Part shown: one piece after another, positions 16,628 to 26,031 of the stretch
Layout of the letters: each line of letters opens with the position of its first letter
Position numbering within the stretch: the first letter of the stretch is position 1
Assembly (NCBI RefSeq): GCF_009498215.1
Contig: NZ_CP043498.1
Location: 2,356,001 to 2,420,000 of the forward strand
Direction: 5' to 3'
DNA: 64,000 bases
Source of the DNA: Rhizobium grahamii
Lineage (GTDB): Bacteria > Pseudomonadota > Alphaproteobacteria > Rhizobiales > Rhizobiaceae
Position numbers and translations under genes: made by a program
Notes under the pieces: generated by a model
Told to the model about the DNA's origin: nothing
What the model saw: the letters and a program-made list of their open reading frames with translations, nothing else
The model's database searches: none

Positions 16628-18469
16628 ATGCTTATCGGTTTTGGTCTCGCTGCTGACAGCGCTCTTTGCCCTCATAGCCTACACCCCACTTCAATCGCGG
16701 CCTTCGGCGACAGCCTCACGGAAGGCGCTGGAGCTTCCGCGCCATCTCACAGCTTTCCGGCGCTTGCGGCCAACCTGTTTGACCCTCCCCGCACGCTGAT
16801 CAACCGGGGCATCGGCGGCCAGACCTCGACGCAGATTGCCGCGCGACAGGGCGGACGTGAGTTGCTGATCGCAATCAAGGAAAACAATCCGAAGAACCTC
16901 TTCCCACGCACCCGCGACTGGATGCAGTCCTTTGAAACCGGCACCGTCAACGGGCTCACACATGAACTCGTCAATACCGGAAGCGACGAAACGGGCCTGC
17001 CTTACGGCGACGTCAGGATACACGGCACTGCCGATGCCGCTTTCACAGACTTCGGTCGACAGATTTACGGCGCCATCGCGACCAATCACGCCGCCGCTTC
17101 CGGCTCCGCCTGGACGGTATCCGGCGACATTCAGAAAATCGCGGGTACCACGGCGGGGATATCAAGCCTTCGTCTCACGCTCATCCAGGCCGACGATCTC
17201 GGTGGCTACCTCAACGAGATCGCAACGGTCGCATTTGGACTCGATGGCGCGCGCCATTCGGTATCCGCGACCGGAGTGGCAATCCATCCCTACATCAGGT
17301 CGACACATCTTCTCGACGTCATCCCCGGGAGCGCCGTCGATATCACCATCCGTGTGTTTCCCGGCCAGTTCGAGGCCGGCTCTGCGGCAACCGAACTGGT
17401 GCTGACACCCGGCACGGGTGAAATTCCGGCCTATCGCCCCGAGGCCGTGGTCATCAGTCGTTTCGACGAAGGCATGGCCGGCTGGGCTTCCCGCAATCAG
17501 GGCGGCCACACGGGGCCTCTCTTCCTACAAGCTGGCAAGCTTATCGCCGCCAACGACGATGGCGGCGCATTGCGCGGATGCGAGCTCGAGATAGCGCCAG
17601 TCCCTGAGGGCAAGACAATCCGCGTGGCGTTCGATCTCGAATTCGTCTCCGGCGCCGGCCAGATCCAGATCGGCGGGTTGCAGGCTGCCGGCGGCAGCTG
17701 GGCGACAACGACCCGGGAGGGCGACCCGACGTGGCCAATTTCCACCGCCGGTCATCACGAGCTGATCTTTACCAGCGGCAATGCAGCCTTCGGCAACATC
17801 AACTGCGCCGCCATTGCCTTTCTTGCCAGCGGCAGCCTTCTCAGCTGGTCGCTCGACAATGTTCTGGTGTCATCAGGCGACGACGATCCTCAGGTCGCGA
17901 TCGCCTATGCCTCTATCGATGCCCTGAACGGCACGAGCAGCATTGCGGGCACGATCATGGAAACATCGGGCGTGATCACCAAGGGAAGCAACGGCCATCT
18001 CTATTTCACCCGCACCGGCGAAGGCGGGGCAATCTCCGTGGCCTATGGCACGGCATTCAAACCTGAAGACGCCATGGCGCTTCGCCATGATGTGCAATGG
18101 ATATGGGCTGGTCGCAACAACGCAACCGACCGGGAGACTGTTCTCTCTGATATTGCCGCGATGGCCCCTGCTGTCGCGGGCAATCGCTTCCTCGTCGGTT
18201 CGGTGCTGCCTTCCGCGGCCGATGGGGCCGAGATTAGGCAGGCGATTGCCGATCTCAACGCCGATCTCGCCGTTCGATACGGCGCGCGCTACGTCGACCT
18301 GCATGCCGCGCTCGTCGCGGCTGCAAGTATCACAACCGGCGATCAAGCGGACATCGCGGCAGGGCTGGTTCCGCGCTCGCTCCGGTCTGACGACTTACAT
18401 TTGAACGATACGGGCTATGCCGTGGTTGCCGCAGCGTGGGTCGATGCGACCCTGGCTATGCGCTGGTGA
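16628..18469 (+). CDS. SGNH/GDSL hydrolase split by a large inserted domain; N-terminus may be misread
   Basis: 613 residues. Block I is AAFGDSLTEGAG with nucleophile S29, block II NRGIGGQTS near 60, block III IWAGRNNAT (Asn near 497), block V SDDLHLNDTGY (Asp near 588, His 591). The usual SGNH enzyme has these blocks within about 200 residues; here about 430 residues separate II from III. The insert is rich in beta-forming sequence and Gly, like a carbohydrate-binding or jelly-roll domain. An esterase acting on polysaccharide acyl groups is an inference from the nearby EPS genes. The next frame at 16641-16682 encodes a hydrophobic run (SLLTALFALIAYTP). One extra C in the C run at 16684-16687 would join that run to the GDSL part, so residues 1-20 are doubtful. 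Confidence 0.78.
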   Translation: MLIGFGLAADSALCPHSLHPTSIAAFGDSLTEGAGASAPSHSFPALAANLFDPPRTLINRGIGGQTSTQIAARQGGRELLIAIKENNPKNLFPRTRDWMQSFETGTVNGLTHELVNTGSDETGLPYGDVRIHGTADAAFTDFGRQIYGAIATNHAAASGSAWTVSGDIQKIAGTTAGISSLRLTLIQADDLGGYLNEIATVAFGLDGARHSVSATGVAIHPYIRSTHLLDVIPGSAVDITIRVFPGQFEAGSAATELVLTPGTGEIPAYRPEAVVISRFDEGMAGWASRNQGGHTGPLFLQAGKLIAANDDGGALRGCELEIAPVPEGKTIRVAFDLEFVSGAGQIQIGGLQAAGGSWATTTREGDPTWPISTAGHHELIFTSGNAAFGNINCAAIAFLASGSLLSWSLDNVLVSSGDDDPQVAIAYASIDALNGTSSIAGTIMETSGVITKGSNGHLYFTRTGEGGAISVAYGTAFKPEDAMALRHDVQWIWAGRNNATDRETVLSDIAAMAPAVAGNRFLVGSVLPSAADGAEIRQAIADLNADLAVRYGARYVDLHAALVAAASITTGDQADIAAGLVPRSLRSDDLHLNDTGYAVVAAAWVDATLAMRW

Positions 18470-19049
18470 AGCGGCCTCGCTCTCGAACAAACCGCGCAGG
18501 GTTGCCGACATGAACAGTCCAGGCCGGAAGGTCCTTGAAGGCAACCGCACGCGCACCGAGAACGGCACCGTCCTCGATGACGACGCCCGGACCGACAAAG
18601 GCATCAGCCGCCACCCAGGCATCGGCGCCGATGACGATCGGGCGAGCCTGGAGCTGAAAGGCCGGGTCGTCGATGTCGTGCGTGCCCGTGCAGAGATGCG
18701 CGCCTTGAGAGACGATCGCATTGCGGCCGATCTGGATCCGCGCCATCGCGTAGCAGATGACGCGCTGGCCGATCAGCGCATTATCGCCCATGAAAAGATT
18801 TGGCGGATACCAGATCATCGCCGATCCATGCACCCGGGCATTGGCGCCCAATTGCGCGCCGAAAAGCCGGAGCAGACAGGCCCGCCATCGGTGCATCGGC
18901 GCGGGCGTATAACGCCCGAGCAGCGCCCAGACTAACATCCATAGTGCCCTCAGGAGACGATGACGAAGCGTGAAGCTCGGACCGCCAAACCGCGAGCGAT
19001 GGTGTTGCGCATTCAGGATTCCAAGGCTTGCCTGATCCATCTCGATCAT
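18456..19049 (-). CDS. WcaF-like hexapeptide acetyltransferase of the EPS operon
   Basis: 197 residues from ATG at 19049, which overlaps the stop codon of the polymerase gene (ATGA). The protein has the left-handed beta-helix hexapeptide pattern (MIWYPPNLFMGDNALIGQR, IQIGRNAIVSQGAHLCTGTHD, PIVIGADAWVAADAFVGPGVVIEDGAV). It is similar to colanic-acid acetyltransferase WcaF, with the His in CTGTHD probably catalytic. It would add acetyl groups from acetyl-CoA to the repeat unit. It is the last gene of the leftward operon and overlaps the converging SGNH gene by 14 bases. Confidence 0.88.
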   Translation of the reverse strand: MIEMDQASLGILNAQHHRSRFGGPSFTLRHRLLRALWMLVWALLGRYTPAPMHRWRACLLRLFGAQLGANARVHGSAMIWYPPNLFMGDNALIGQRVICYAMARIQIGRNAIVSQGAHLCTGTHDIDDPAFQLQARPIVIGADAWVAADAFVGPGVVIEDGAVLGARAVAFKDLPAWTVHVGNPARFVRERGRFTSA

Positions 19050-20371
19050 AGCGCGTGCGCCTCCCGCGCATCGGTGGAAAGCGACTGATGACTTCGCGTC
19101 AGGAGCGACAAGACAACGACGGCGAACATCTGACAACAGAACAGCGGCAGGACGGCTCCCACCGGCCCCCTCAGCAATATCGGCAGCGACGACGCGATGA
19201 CGAACTGCGTGACCGGCTGGCCCGCAAACAGCCCGACATTGGTCTTCATGCCCCTTTGCAGGAGAGCCGCGACAACGATCCCGCCGAAGACAACGCCCAC
19301 GAAGCCAAAGTCCATGAAGAGATCACAGCCGAGAAAGAAGGAGAGGTTCGGTGTGCCGTACATTCCGGCGGCAAACAGCTCATTGCCGATATCGAGCCCT
19401 CCGACGATCGGCTTTCCCGGCCAGAGAGCACGCGGCACAAAGAACAGAATGACCGCGACGGACTTCGCACCCCACATGTGCTCATGCGTCTGCATGAACC
19501 GCACGGCATGAACGGCCATGTCGAAGACATCGACCGCGGGAACATCGAAGAAGTTGCCGGCAAACGATATCTCGGAGATGCCTGCCGCCCCCTCAAGCCC
19601 CAATCGGGTCGTGACGCTGAGAACGGGGAAGAGCACTGTCAGAGCGATCACGGCAACTGCGTAAAATTTCCACGCGGAGATCCGGCCTCCGACTAGCGCC
19701 AGCAGCACCGGCCCCCATACGGCAAGCAGCATGAAGCGCGGTGAATTGAACGGATTTCGGGAGATCGAAAGCAGGCAGATGACGAGGACAAATACGCCGA
19801 GCGGCGCAAGCCTTGACGGAAAGGCGCGCAGGTGAATGGAGACCAGGCAGGTCGTTATCGATTGCACGCCGAGAAACAGCATGCTTGCGATGAAAGCCTC
19901 GGCGGGGTCCTGTTCAAGGCGCGACGACAGCAGCCGCTCAAACCCACCTTCCGAAACCACGAACAGGCCAAAGGCAGCCACATTCAAGAACAGGAGGGTT
20001 GTCAGAAACGGCAGTCCTGCTTTTGCCACCGGACTTGCGTCTCGCTCCATCCTGACAGCCAGGAATGGCACACAGAAGAGAAGGACGATCAACATCGCCT
20101 CGACGTATTCGTAGGGTTCGTAGGCGTAAAAGGTGATGGCGGTCGTGCCGCCAATCATTTCGCCATGCATTCGCTGCAGCGGTGAAAGAACGAAGAATAC
20201 GAACAGGCAGAACCAGAAGACATCGCCGATCTGAAACACCGGCGAGCGCATGCGGATCATGCCGGTCAGCACCAAAAGAAGCATCGGTAGGGTGAGCAGC
20301 ACAACGAACAGACTGTCGGCGAACGGCAGGTTGAGGAGATAAAGCAGAAGCACCGCGCAAAGCCGTGTCAT
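19046..20371 (-). CDS. Multi-span EPS polymerase (Wzy-like)
   Basis: 441 residues with about ten to twelve membrane segments, beginning MTRLCAVLLLYLLNLPFADS. A long periplasmic loop lies in the later half. No strict motif defines Wzy proteins; the call rests on topology, length and position between a flippase and an acetyltransferase. It would join repeat units in the periplasm. It overlaps both neighbours by ATGA. O-antigen ligase is a less likely alternative. Confidence 0.75.
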   Translation of the reverse strand: MTRLCAVLLLYLLNLPFADSLFVVLLTLPMLLLVLTGMIRMRSPVFQIGDVFWFCLFVFFVLSPLQRMHGEMIGGTTAITFYAYEPYEYVEAMLIVLLFCVPFLAVRMERDASPVAKAGLPFLTTLLFLNVAAFGLFVVSEGGFERLLSSRLEQDPAEAFIASMLFLGVQSITTCLVSIHLRAFPSRLAPLGVFVLVICLLSISRNPFNSPRFMLLAVWGPVLLALVGGRISAWKFYAVAVIALTVLFPVLSVTTRLGLEGAAGISEISFAGNFFDVPAVDVFDMAVHAVRFMQTHEHMWGAKSVAVILFFVPRALWPGKPIVGGLDIGNELFAAGMYGTPNLSFFLGCDLFMDFGFVGVVFGGIVVAALLQRGMKTNVGLFAGQPVTQFVIASSLPILLRGPVGAVLPLFCCQMFAVVVLSLLTRSHQSLSTDAREAHAL

Positions 20372-21669
20372 GCTGCCACCCTCGTCCGGGAAGACGGAAG
20401 CTTGCGCCTGAACGTCATCGACAAAAGCAGAAAAACCACGACAATATGGGTAAGTACCTCAGACACGGCGAGCCCGGGAAGATGAAACAGGGTGCCGAAC
20501 AACGCCGTCGCGCCGAGACCGACGACCATCGCCGCATTCGCCGCGAGTGCAACGGCCCGGTAATCGCCTCGCGCCTGAGTGGCCTGCACCACCGTTTGCG
20601 ACAGCGACCCCGATAAGATCCCGATCGAAAAGAGCGCCAGCACATGGCAGGCCTGTGCAGGTGCCCCACCCAACAGGATCATCCCGAATACACCTGCAAT
20701 CAGCAGTCCGGAGCTTAGGCCAACTGCCAGCATGGTCGCCGTGCGCTGCGTCCTGAATGCCGTTGCGACAGGCGTCTCGCTGTACCTGACATCGACAACC
20801 AGCTGCGCGAAACTGGCACGTCGGCAGAATTCGAGCACCTGCGACACTGCCACGGCAACCTGCCGACCATACAGGAACAAGCCCGTCACAGCAGGCCCCA
20901 GCACCAGGGCGCAGATGACGATCTGGAACCGGAACGAAACCTGCCCGGGCAGCATGGAAAGCAGAACCGCAACGCCCTCACGCATGATGCTCTTCGAGCG
21001 CTCTCTATCTCCAAGCGGAGCCAAGGGGAAAAGCCCGACGCGATGTAACGCCATCATCTGCGCGGCGACACTCACGGCATAGCCAAACGATGCCGCGAAC
21101 CCGAGGAGCAACCCATTCGATTGGCTGACAAACGCTTCCGAAAGAACGAGGCCGACTGCGGACGCGAGATAGGCAGGCATCGCGGTCAGCCCGCTCATGC
21201 CGCTAAGCTTGATACCATCCAGTATGCCGGTCGCATTGAAGGACCAGACCGCGAGGGCGGGCGCTGCGCCCAGTAGGTACCATCGCGAGAAGACGTCTCC
21301 CCAACTCCAGGCATAGACGGCGCAGACGGTCGCAACGGCAACCGCCGCGCACAGCCTGACACCACAGGCAGACCAATAGGACCGCCGAACCTCATCCCGC
21401 AGCTCGCCTTCACCTGCCAACGAAATGCGCCGCGCAAGCACGATCCTCGTTCCCCAGTCGACAACCATCAGTGCCAGAATGAGAAACGAGAAATGCGCGC
21501 CGAAATCCGCCAGCAGGTCGAGCGAGTTTCGCGCGACGAGCCAGCTCTGCGCCGCAAAGATCGATCCCTGCCCGAGAACGAAGCTTGCGATGAGCAGACC
21601 CGCGTTCACGGACGCCGAGAACGAGTAACTCCTCCGCGCTGCATCCGAGCGCTGAAAGCTGGCTGTCAT
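20368..21669 (-). CDS. Polysaccharide flippase (Wzx-like)
   Basis: 433 residues with about twelve membrane segments; hydrophobic all through, starting SFSASVNAGLLIASFVLGQG. It has the plan of MOP-family transporters that move lipid-linked repeat units across the inner membrane. Overlaps the next gene by 4 bases (ATGA) and the epimerase by 4 bases, so it is translationally coupled in the operon. The specific substrate is unknown. Confidence 0.8.
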   Translation of the reverse strand: MTASFQRSDAARRSYSFSASVNAGLLIASFVLGQGSIFAAQSWLVARNSLDLLADFGAHFSFLILALMVVDWGTRIVLARRISLAGEGELRDEVRRSYWSACGVRLCAAVAVATVCAVYAWSWGDVFSRWYLLGAAPALAVWSFNATGILDGIKLSGMSGLTAMPAYLASAVGLVLSEAFVSQSNGLLLGFAASFGYAVSVAAQMMALHRVGLFPLAPLGDRERSKSIMREGVAVLLSMLPGQVSFRFQIVICALVLGPAVTGLFLYGRQVAVAVSQVLEFCRRASFAQLVVDVRYSETPVATAFRTQRTATMLAVGLSSGLLIAGVFGMILLGGAPAQACHVLALFSIGILSGSLSQTVVQATQARGDYRAVALAANAAMVVGLGATALFGTLFHLPGLAVSEVLTHIVVVFLLLSMTFRRKLPSSRTRVAA

Positions 21670-22634
21670 GCAGCATCCCGCATCAGTTGCCGCTCGATCC
21701 AGTCATAGGTCTTTTCAAGCCCTGCCCTGAGGCCCGCCGAGGGCCGCCAGCCGATCTTTTCCTCGATCAGCCTGTTATCCGAATTGCGTCCGCGCACGCC
21801 GGTCGGCCCGGGAATATGGCGCTTGTGCAGCCGCTTGCCGGCAATGTCGCAGACCATGTCGACAAGCTGGTTGATGCTGACCATCTCGTCCGAGCCGATG
21901 TTCAGCGGTCCCTCGAAATCCGAGCGCATGAAGCGGATCGACCCTTCGATGCATTCGTCGATGTAGAGGAACGACCGCGTCTGCAGGCCATCGCCCCAGA
22001 TCTCGATCTCACCGCCATCGCGCGCTGCAGCCACCTTTCTGCAGATGGCGGCTGGCGCCTTCTCCTTGCCGCCGTCCCAGGTGCCGAGCGGGCCGAAGAC
22101 GTTGTGGTAACGCGCAATGCGGCTGTGCATTCCGTAATTCCGGCCATAGGCCAGAAACAGACGCTCGGAGAACAGCTTCTCCCAGCCGTACTCGCTGTCG
22201 GGCGCTGCCGGATAGGCCGAAGCCTCCGCACAATCAGGATTGTCAGGGTCATCTTGGTTGTAGGCAGGATAGATGCAGGCGGATGAAGAGTAGAAAACAC
22301 GCCCGACACGGTGCCGCAGACATGCACTCGCGATGTTGAGATTGATGATCGCCGAATTGTACATGATGTCGGCATCATGGTTGCCGGTGAAGATGTACCC
22401 GGCGCCACCCATGTCGGCGGCAAGCTGGTAAACCTCGTCGAATCGCCGATCGATGATACGCTCTGAGATCGCCTGCTGCCTCAAATCGCCGAGGATAAAT
22501 TCGTCGGCGTGTGTTTGCTCGTAGGCGGGATATTTGAGATCGATGCCGCGAACCCAGAACCCTTGATCTTTCAGATGTCGAACAAGATGGCTGCCGATGA
22601 ACCCTCCGGCACCACAAACAAGCGCAGTCTTCAT
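21666..22634 (-). CDS. GDP-mannose 3,5-epimerase-like enzyme
   Basis: 322 residues, an extended SDR. The NAD site GAGGFIGSH is at 8-16 and YGWEK (Y149, K153) is the catalytic pair. Many features match plant GDP-mannose 3,5-epimerase: ADMGGAGYI, SSACIYP with C120, GTWDGGKEKAPAA with K192, WGDGLQTRSF, and GVRGRNSDN. C120 and K192 align with the acid/base Cys145 and Lys217 of the Arabidopsis enzyme. It would turn GDP-D-mannose into GDP-L-galactose (and some GDP-L-gulose). The gene sits in the EPS operon, and the same region encodes phosphomannomutase and ManC. Alignment was by eye, but the match is long and specific. Confidence 0.88.
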   Translation of the reverse strand: MKTALVCGAGGFIGSHLVRHLKDQGFWVRGIDLKYPAYEQTHADEFILGDLRQQAISERIIDRRFDEVYQLAADMGGAGYIFTGNHDADIMYNSAIINLNIASACLRHRVGRVFYSSSACIYPAYNQDDPDNPDCAEASAYPAAPDSEYGWEKLFSERLFLAYGRNYGMHSRIARYHNVFGPLGTWDGGKEKAPAAICRKVAAARDGGEIEIWGDGLQTRSFLYIDECIEGSIRFMRSDFEGPLNIGSDEMVSINQLVDMVCDIAGKRLHKRHIPGPTGVRGRNSDNRLIEEKIGWRPSAGLRAGLEKTYDWIERQLMRDAA

Positions 22635-22653
22635 CGCAAAACGCCCCCCAGCG

Positions 22654-23853
22654 CTAGATAGCCCTTAGTTCCTTCCAAGCGAGATTGTCGAAAATACCCT
22701 CGAAGCGATCCGTGATCCGGTCGATCGAGAAGGCCCTCTCCGCATAGGCCAGACCGTTGGCGCCGAGCGCCGCGCGCAGACCCGCATCCTCGGCAAGCCT
22801 CTGCATGTTGCTGATGAACGCGGTCTCGTTACCCGGGTCGACGACCAAGCCCGCCTTCTCACGCTCGATAATACGACGCGCCAGATTGCCGTTCGGTATG
22901 GATCCGAGCACCGGGCGCGCACTGCAGAAATAGGTCAGCACCTTTGATGGCACGGAGAACACACCGGCCTCCTCCTCGATCATGGCGATCAGAATATCCG
23001 CATTCGAGAGAACACCCGGAAGCTCCGCGAACGGGACCCACGGATGGACCCGCAAATTTGGAGCGCACTCGGCTGCTGCATGCTGCAAGGTCGAAGCCGC
23101 CGTTCCCTCGGAGAAGATATCGAGCGTGATCGGCAGCGCCTTCGCAACGGCAAGGAGCAGGCCGGGATTGTGCTTGTAGCCAAGCGTGCCGGCGTAAACC
23201 GCCCCCACTTCACCTGCCCCACGCTTTGGCTCTTTACCGGTCGTACGCAGATTCATTTCAGCCAGCGGCGCCCAATTTTCGACCACCGATATCGGCGGTG
23301 AAACGCCTCGCGCGGCCAGCATCGGCACGAAATCTTCCGAAATGGCGATCACATGATCGCTCTCCCGCAACAGCCCGTATTCCAGCCGACGATAGCGCTT
23401 CGCGACTGCCTCCCCGATCAATGGAAGCTTCTTCGGCAGAAGCCGGGTGATTGCCTCGCTGTAGATATCCTGAAGCCAGAAGATGAAATGCGCGCCGGCG
23501 CTGTGTGCCGCCTTGTGTATCACCGCCTGCGTATCCAGAGGCGCATTCGAAGACACCACGATATCGGGCCTGAAGCGTCGGATCTCTTCGGCCACCAGCC
23601 GACCGAACTCTATTTCCTGCGATCGCCGCTTGAAGAAGCTGTCTTTTCGAAAAGGCTGATCTAGCGAGAGGCCGACGATCTCGATTTTGTCAGCAGGGTT
23701 CTCGCCTGGCTTCAGATCGCCTTTCGGCGTTTGGAAGCTGGCTGAATGAACATGCCTGAGATGGTACCCTCGTTTTGCGAGGGACCGGGAAAGCTGAACC
23801 TGAAACGGATGTCCTGAATAGTCATGAACAAGTATGCGCTTCGCCACGGCCAT
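22654..23853 (-). CDS. Glycosyltransferase, GT4 type (WcaI-like)
   Basis: 399 residues with the GT-B plan: an N-terminal domain starting KRILVHDYSGHPFQVQLSRSL, IFWLQDIYSEAI in the middle, AVYAGTLGYKHNPGLLL at the linker, and the nucleotide-binding SVPSKVLTYFCSARPVLGSI with a downstream Glu. It resembles glycosyltransferases of the WcaI group in colanic-acid clusters. The donor and acceptor sugars cannot be told. It is the only glycosyltransferase in this operon. A 19-base gap separates it from the epimerase gene. Confidence 0.88.
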   Translation of the reverse strand: MAVAKRILVHDYSGHPFQVQLSRSLAKRGYHLRHVHSASFQTPKGDLKPGENPADKIEIVGLSLDQPFRKDSFFKRRSQEIEFGRLVAEEIRRFRPDIVVSSNAPLDTQAVIHKAAHSAGAHFIFWLQDIYSEAITRLLPKKLPLIGEAVAKRYRRLEYGLLRESDHVIAISEDFVPMLAARGVSPPISVVENWAPLAEMNLRTTGKEPKRGAGEVGAVYAGTLGYKHNPGLLLAVAKALPITLDIFSEGTAASTLQHAAAECAPNLRVHPWVPFAELPGVLSNADILIAMIEEEAGVFSVPSKVLTYFCSARPVLGSIPNGNLARRIIEREKAGLVVDPGNETAFISNMQRLAEDAGLRAALGANGLAYAERAFSIDRITDRFEGIFDNLAWKELRAI

Positions 23854-24066
23854 GCGAACTCTCGCGAAAACAAGTAAAACGGATCCTTTGAAATTCCTCA
23901 GACAATAAACCGAGCGCTTCCAGCTGGCCGCAACAGCTAGATCGATGGTTGTATTTATGAATTGACTAAACCATTACACAAACAACCTGTTTGTCAATAC
24001 TTGCGCGAAAGTTGCAGAAAAGATTGCGTACTGCGAGCGTTTTTCCGTCGCCACATCCCGCAGCGG
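23854..24066. other. Spacer inside the EPS operon
   Basis: 213 bases between the co-polymerase and the glycosyltransferase genes, both leftward. No terminator or small gene is evident. It may hold an internal promoter. Kept because it is the only sizeable gap inside the operon. Confidence 0.4.
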
Positions 24067-25869
24067 CTATCGCGCAAGGAAGCCGAACAGCTTGCGCCGG
24101 TCCTGACCGTTCAGGATGGCGACGACCGCCGCACCGTCCCGAACATTCTCCTTGAGCGCGGCGACGGCCCGGCGTGCCGCACTCTGGGGCGTGCTGGCCC
24201 AACGAACGACGAACAGAACGGCATCGCTCAGCCGCGCGAGGTAAAGCGCATCAACAGCCGACTCGACCGGCGGCGTGTCGATCACGATATAGTCGAAATG
24301 CCGACGCGCGCGACCAAGCAGCGTCCGGATGGTCGGTCCCATCAGCAGGTCATCGGTCGGAAATTCGGCCGGCCGCGCGCCGATGATGACCGAGAGGTTC
24401 GTCGACTGATCGGTCAGGACCATGTTGGCGAGCCCCGGATCCGGCTCGCCGCGCAGAAGATCGATGAAAGCAGACGTTGGCTCGCGGTCCACGTGCTTGT
24501 GGATGCTTGGCTTGCGCAGATCGCAGTCGATCAACAGGGTTCGCTTTCCGGCCAGCGCATAGGTGCGCGCCACCGAAGTGGCGAGCGTCGACTTGCCGTC
24601 GCCGTGCTGCGCGGACGACACCATCAGCACCATGCATTCCTGCTGCCGATCGTCCCGGAAGGTCAACGCTCCCGTCCGCGTCTGCTCGATCGACACGCGA
24701 ATTCGCCGAATGGATTCGGAAAACACCGATAGCGGAGAGGCAATGATGATGTCGGAGAGACCCCGCCCATGCGGTCGCTCGAGCTCGCTTCCCTGCTCGT
24801 GCGGAACGACGGAAGCCAGCGGCAGGCCGAGAACCGCATTCACCTGGTCATCGGCCGTGAAGCCGCCGATCACGAACTCCCGCAGCAGGCCCGCCCCGAT
24901 GCCGGCAGCAAGCGCCACCAATGCCATGACCGCAAGAATGAGCGGCACCTTCGGGTAGGAAGGCTCGATCGGCAGAAGTGCCGGCGAAACGACCCGGCTG
25001 TCGGCGAGCTGAAGGCTCACCTGCGTTTCGAAATCCTGCAATCGCGTCAGCAGCGTCTGATACTGGTTTCTGGCGATCTCGGCAGATTGCTGAAGGCTGT
25101 AGAATTGCGTAACGACATCAGGCGCAACGCGCGGCCCGGCGTCATCGATGGCGACACCGGTCAATCTCAGCACGGCGCCGGCGTCCGCCGATGCGCCAAC
25201 GAGACCGCCGTGGGCCGCGGAAAAGGCCTCCAGCTTCGTTTCATATTCGGAGAGCAGCTCGCGCGCCTCCGTTACCCGATGCTGCAGGCTGTTGCGTGCC
25301 GTAATCGTGCCGGCGACCTTCGCCTCGACCTGCTTCTTCATGTAAACGTCGGTGACCAGATTGGCGAGCTTCGCCGCCTTGGCCGGGTCCGCGGAGGTAA
25401 CGGAAACGCCGATGAGATAGGTCAATCCTTCGCGTCTGACTCTCACTGCTTCCCGGAAGGCATCAAGAACCCTGCCTTCGATATGAGACCCGTCTTCCGC
25501 AACGCTCTGGCTGGCGCCCAGCCAGCGCAACAACCGCCCGCTGAGATGGGTATCAGGTTGAAATTCCGCATCTCCGACGAGCCCGCCCTCGCGAACGGCT
25601 TCGAGCAGAACCGCATCGGACTGGACGATGCGAACCTCGCCCTCGACGCGCGAATTGTCGGTAACCCCACTCGCAGCATCGGCATCCGGATCAAGCAGGT
25701 TCTTCGAGCTTGTATCGACGAGCAGAAGCGCCTGCGCGCTATATTGAGGCGTCAATGAGAAGGTAATGGCGACGGCGCTCAAGAATATCACGGCGGCAGT
25801 AACAAGAATTGCGCGTGTCTGGCGGCGTATTATGCCGGGCAGCATTCGAAGGTCGGCAATTTCGTTCAT
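24067..25869 (-). CDS. Polysaccharide co-polymerase with BY-kinase domain (Wzc/ExoP type)
   Basis: 600 residues. Wzz-type N-terminal part: membrane segment at about residues 20-40, periplasmic region with coiled coil to about 300, second membrane segment near 308-330. The C-terminal kinase has Walker A SAQHGDGKST near 420, Walker A' LLIDCDLRKPS, and Walker B YIVIDTPPV. The tail is short (ends FLAR) and lacks a tyrosine cluster, so self-phosphorylation on a C-terminal Tyr cluster of the Wzc kind seems absent. It controls chain length and export. The start MNEIADL was preferred to an upstream TTG. It is the first gene of the leftward operon. Confidence 0.9.
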   Translation of the reverse strand: MNEIADLRMLPGIIRRQTRAILVTAAVIFLSAVAITFSLTPQYSAQALLLVDTSSKNLLDPDADAASGVTDNSRVEGEVRIVQSDAVLLEAVREGGLVGDAEFQPDTHLSGRLLRWLGASQSVAEDGSHIEGRVLDAFREAVRVRREGLTYLIGVSVTSADPAKAAKLANLVTDVYMKKQVEAKVAGTITARNSLQHRVTEARELLSEYETKLEAFSAAHGGLVGASADAGAVLRLTGVAIDDAGPRVAPDVVTQFYSLQQSAEIARNQYQTLLTRLQDFETQVSLQLADSRVVSPALLPIEPSYPKVPLILAVMALVALAAGIGAGLLREFVIGGFTADDQVNAVLGLPLASVVPHEQGSELERPHGRGLSDIIIASPLSVFSESIRRIRVSIEQTRTGALTFRDDRQQECMVLMVSSAQHGDGKSTLATSVARTYALAGKRTLLIDCDLRKPSIHKHVDREPTSAFIDLLRGEPDPGLANMVLTDQSTNLSVIIGARPAEFPTDDLLMGPTIRTLLGRARRHFDYIVIDTPPVESAVDALYLARLSDAVLFVVRWASTPQSAARRAVAALKENVRDGAAVVAILNGQDRRKLFGFLAR

Positions 25870-26031
25870 ACGATGCAAACCCGCCAGCGAAACCCATGGT
25901 CACGCCGACAAGTAAATACCATAAATGATTGAAATAACAACCACCGATACACTACAGGGAGAAATTCCCTCAACGACACCGTTTCGGCAGACAATGGCCA
26001 GCCTCGCTGCCGAGACTGGCCATTCTTGTCG
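25870..26031 (-). promoter_or_regulatory. Probable promoter region of the leftward EPS operon
   Basis: 162 bases between the leftward esterase gene upstream and the co-polymerase start. It is AT-rich at about 25910-25960. I could not pick a specific -35/-10 pair or operator with confidence. Confidence 0.4.
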
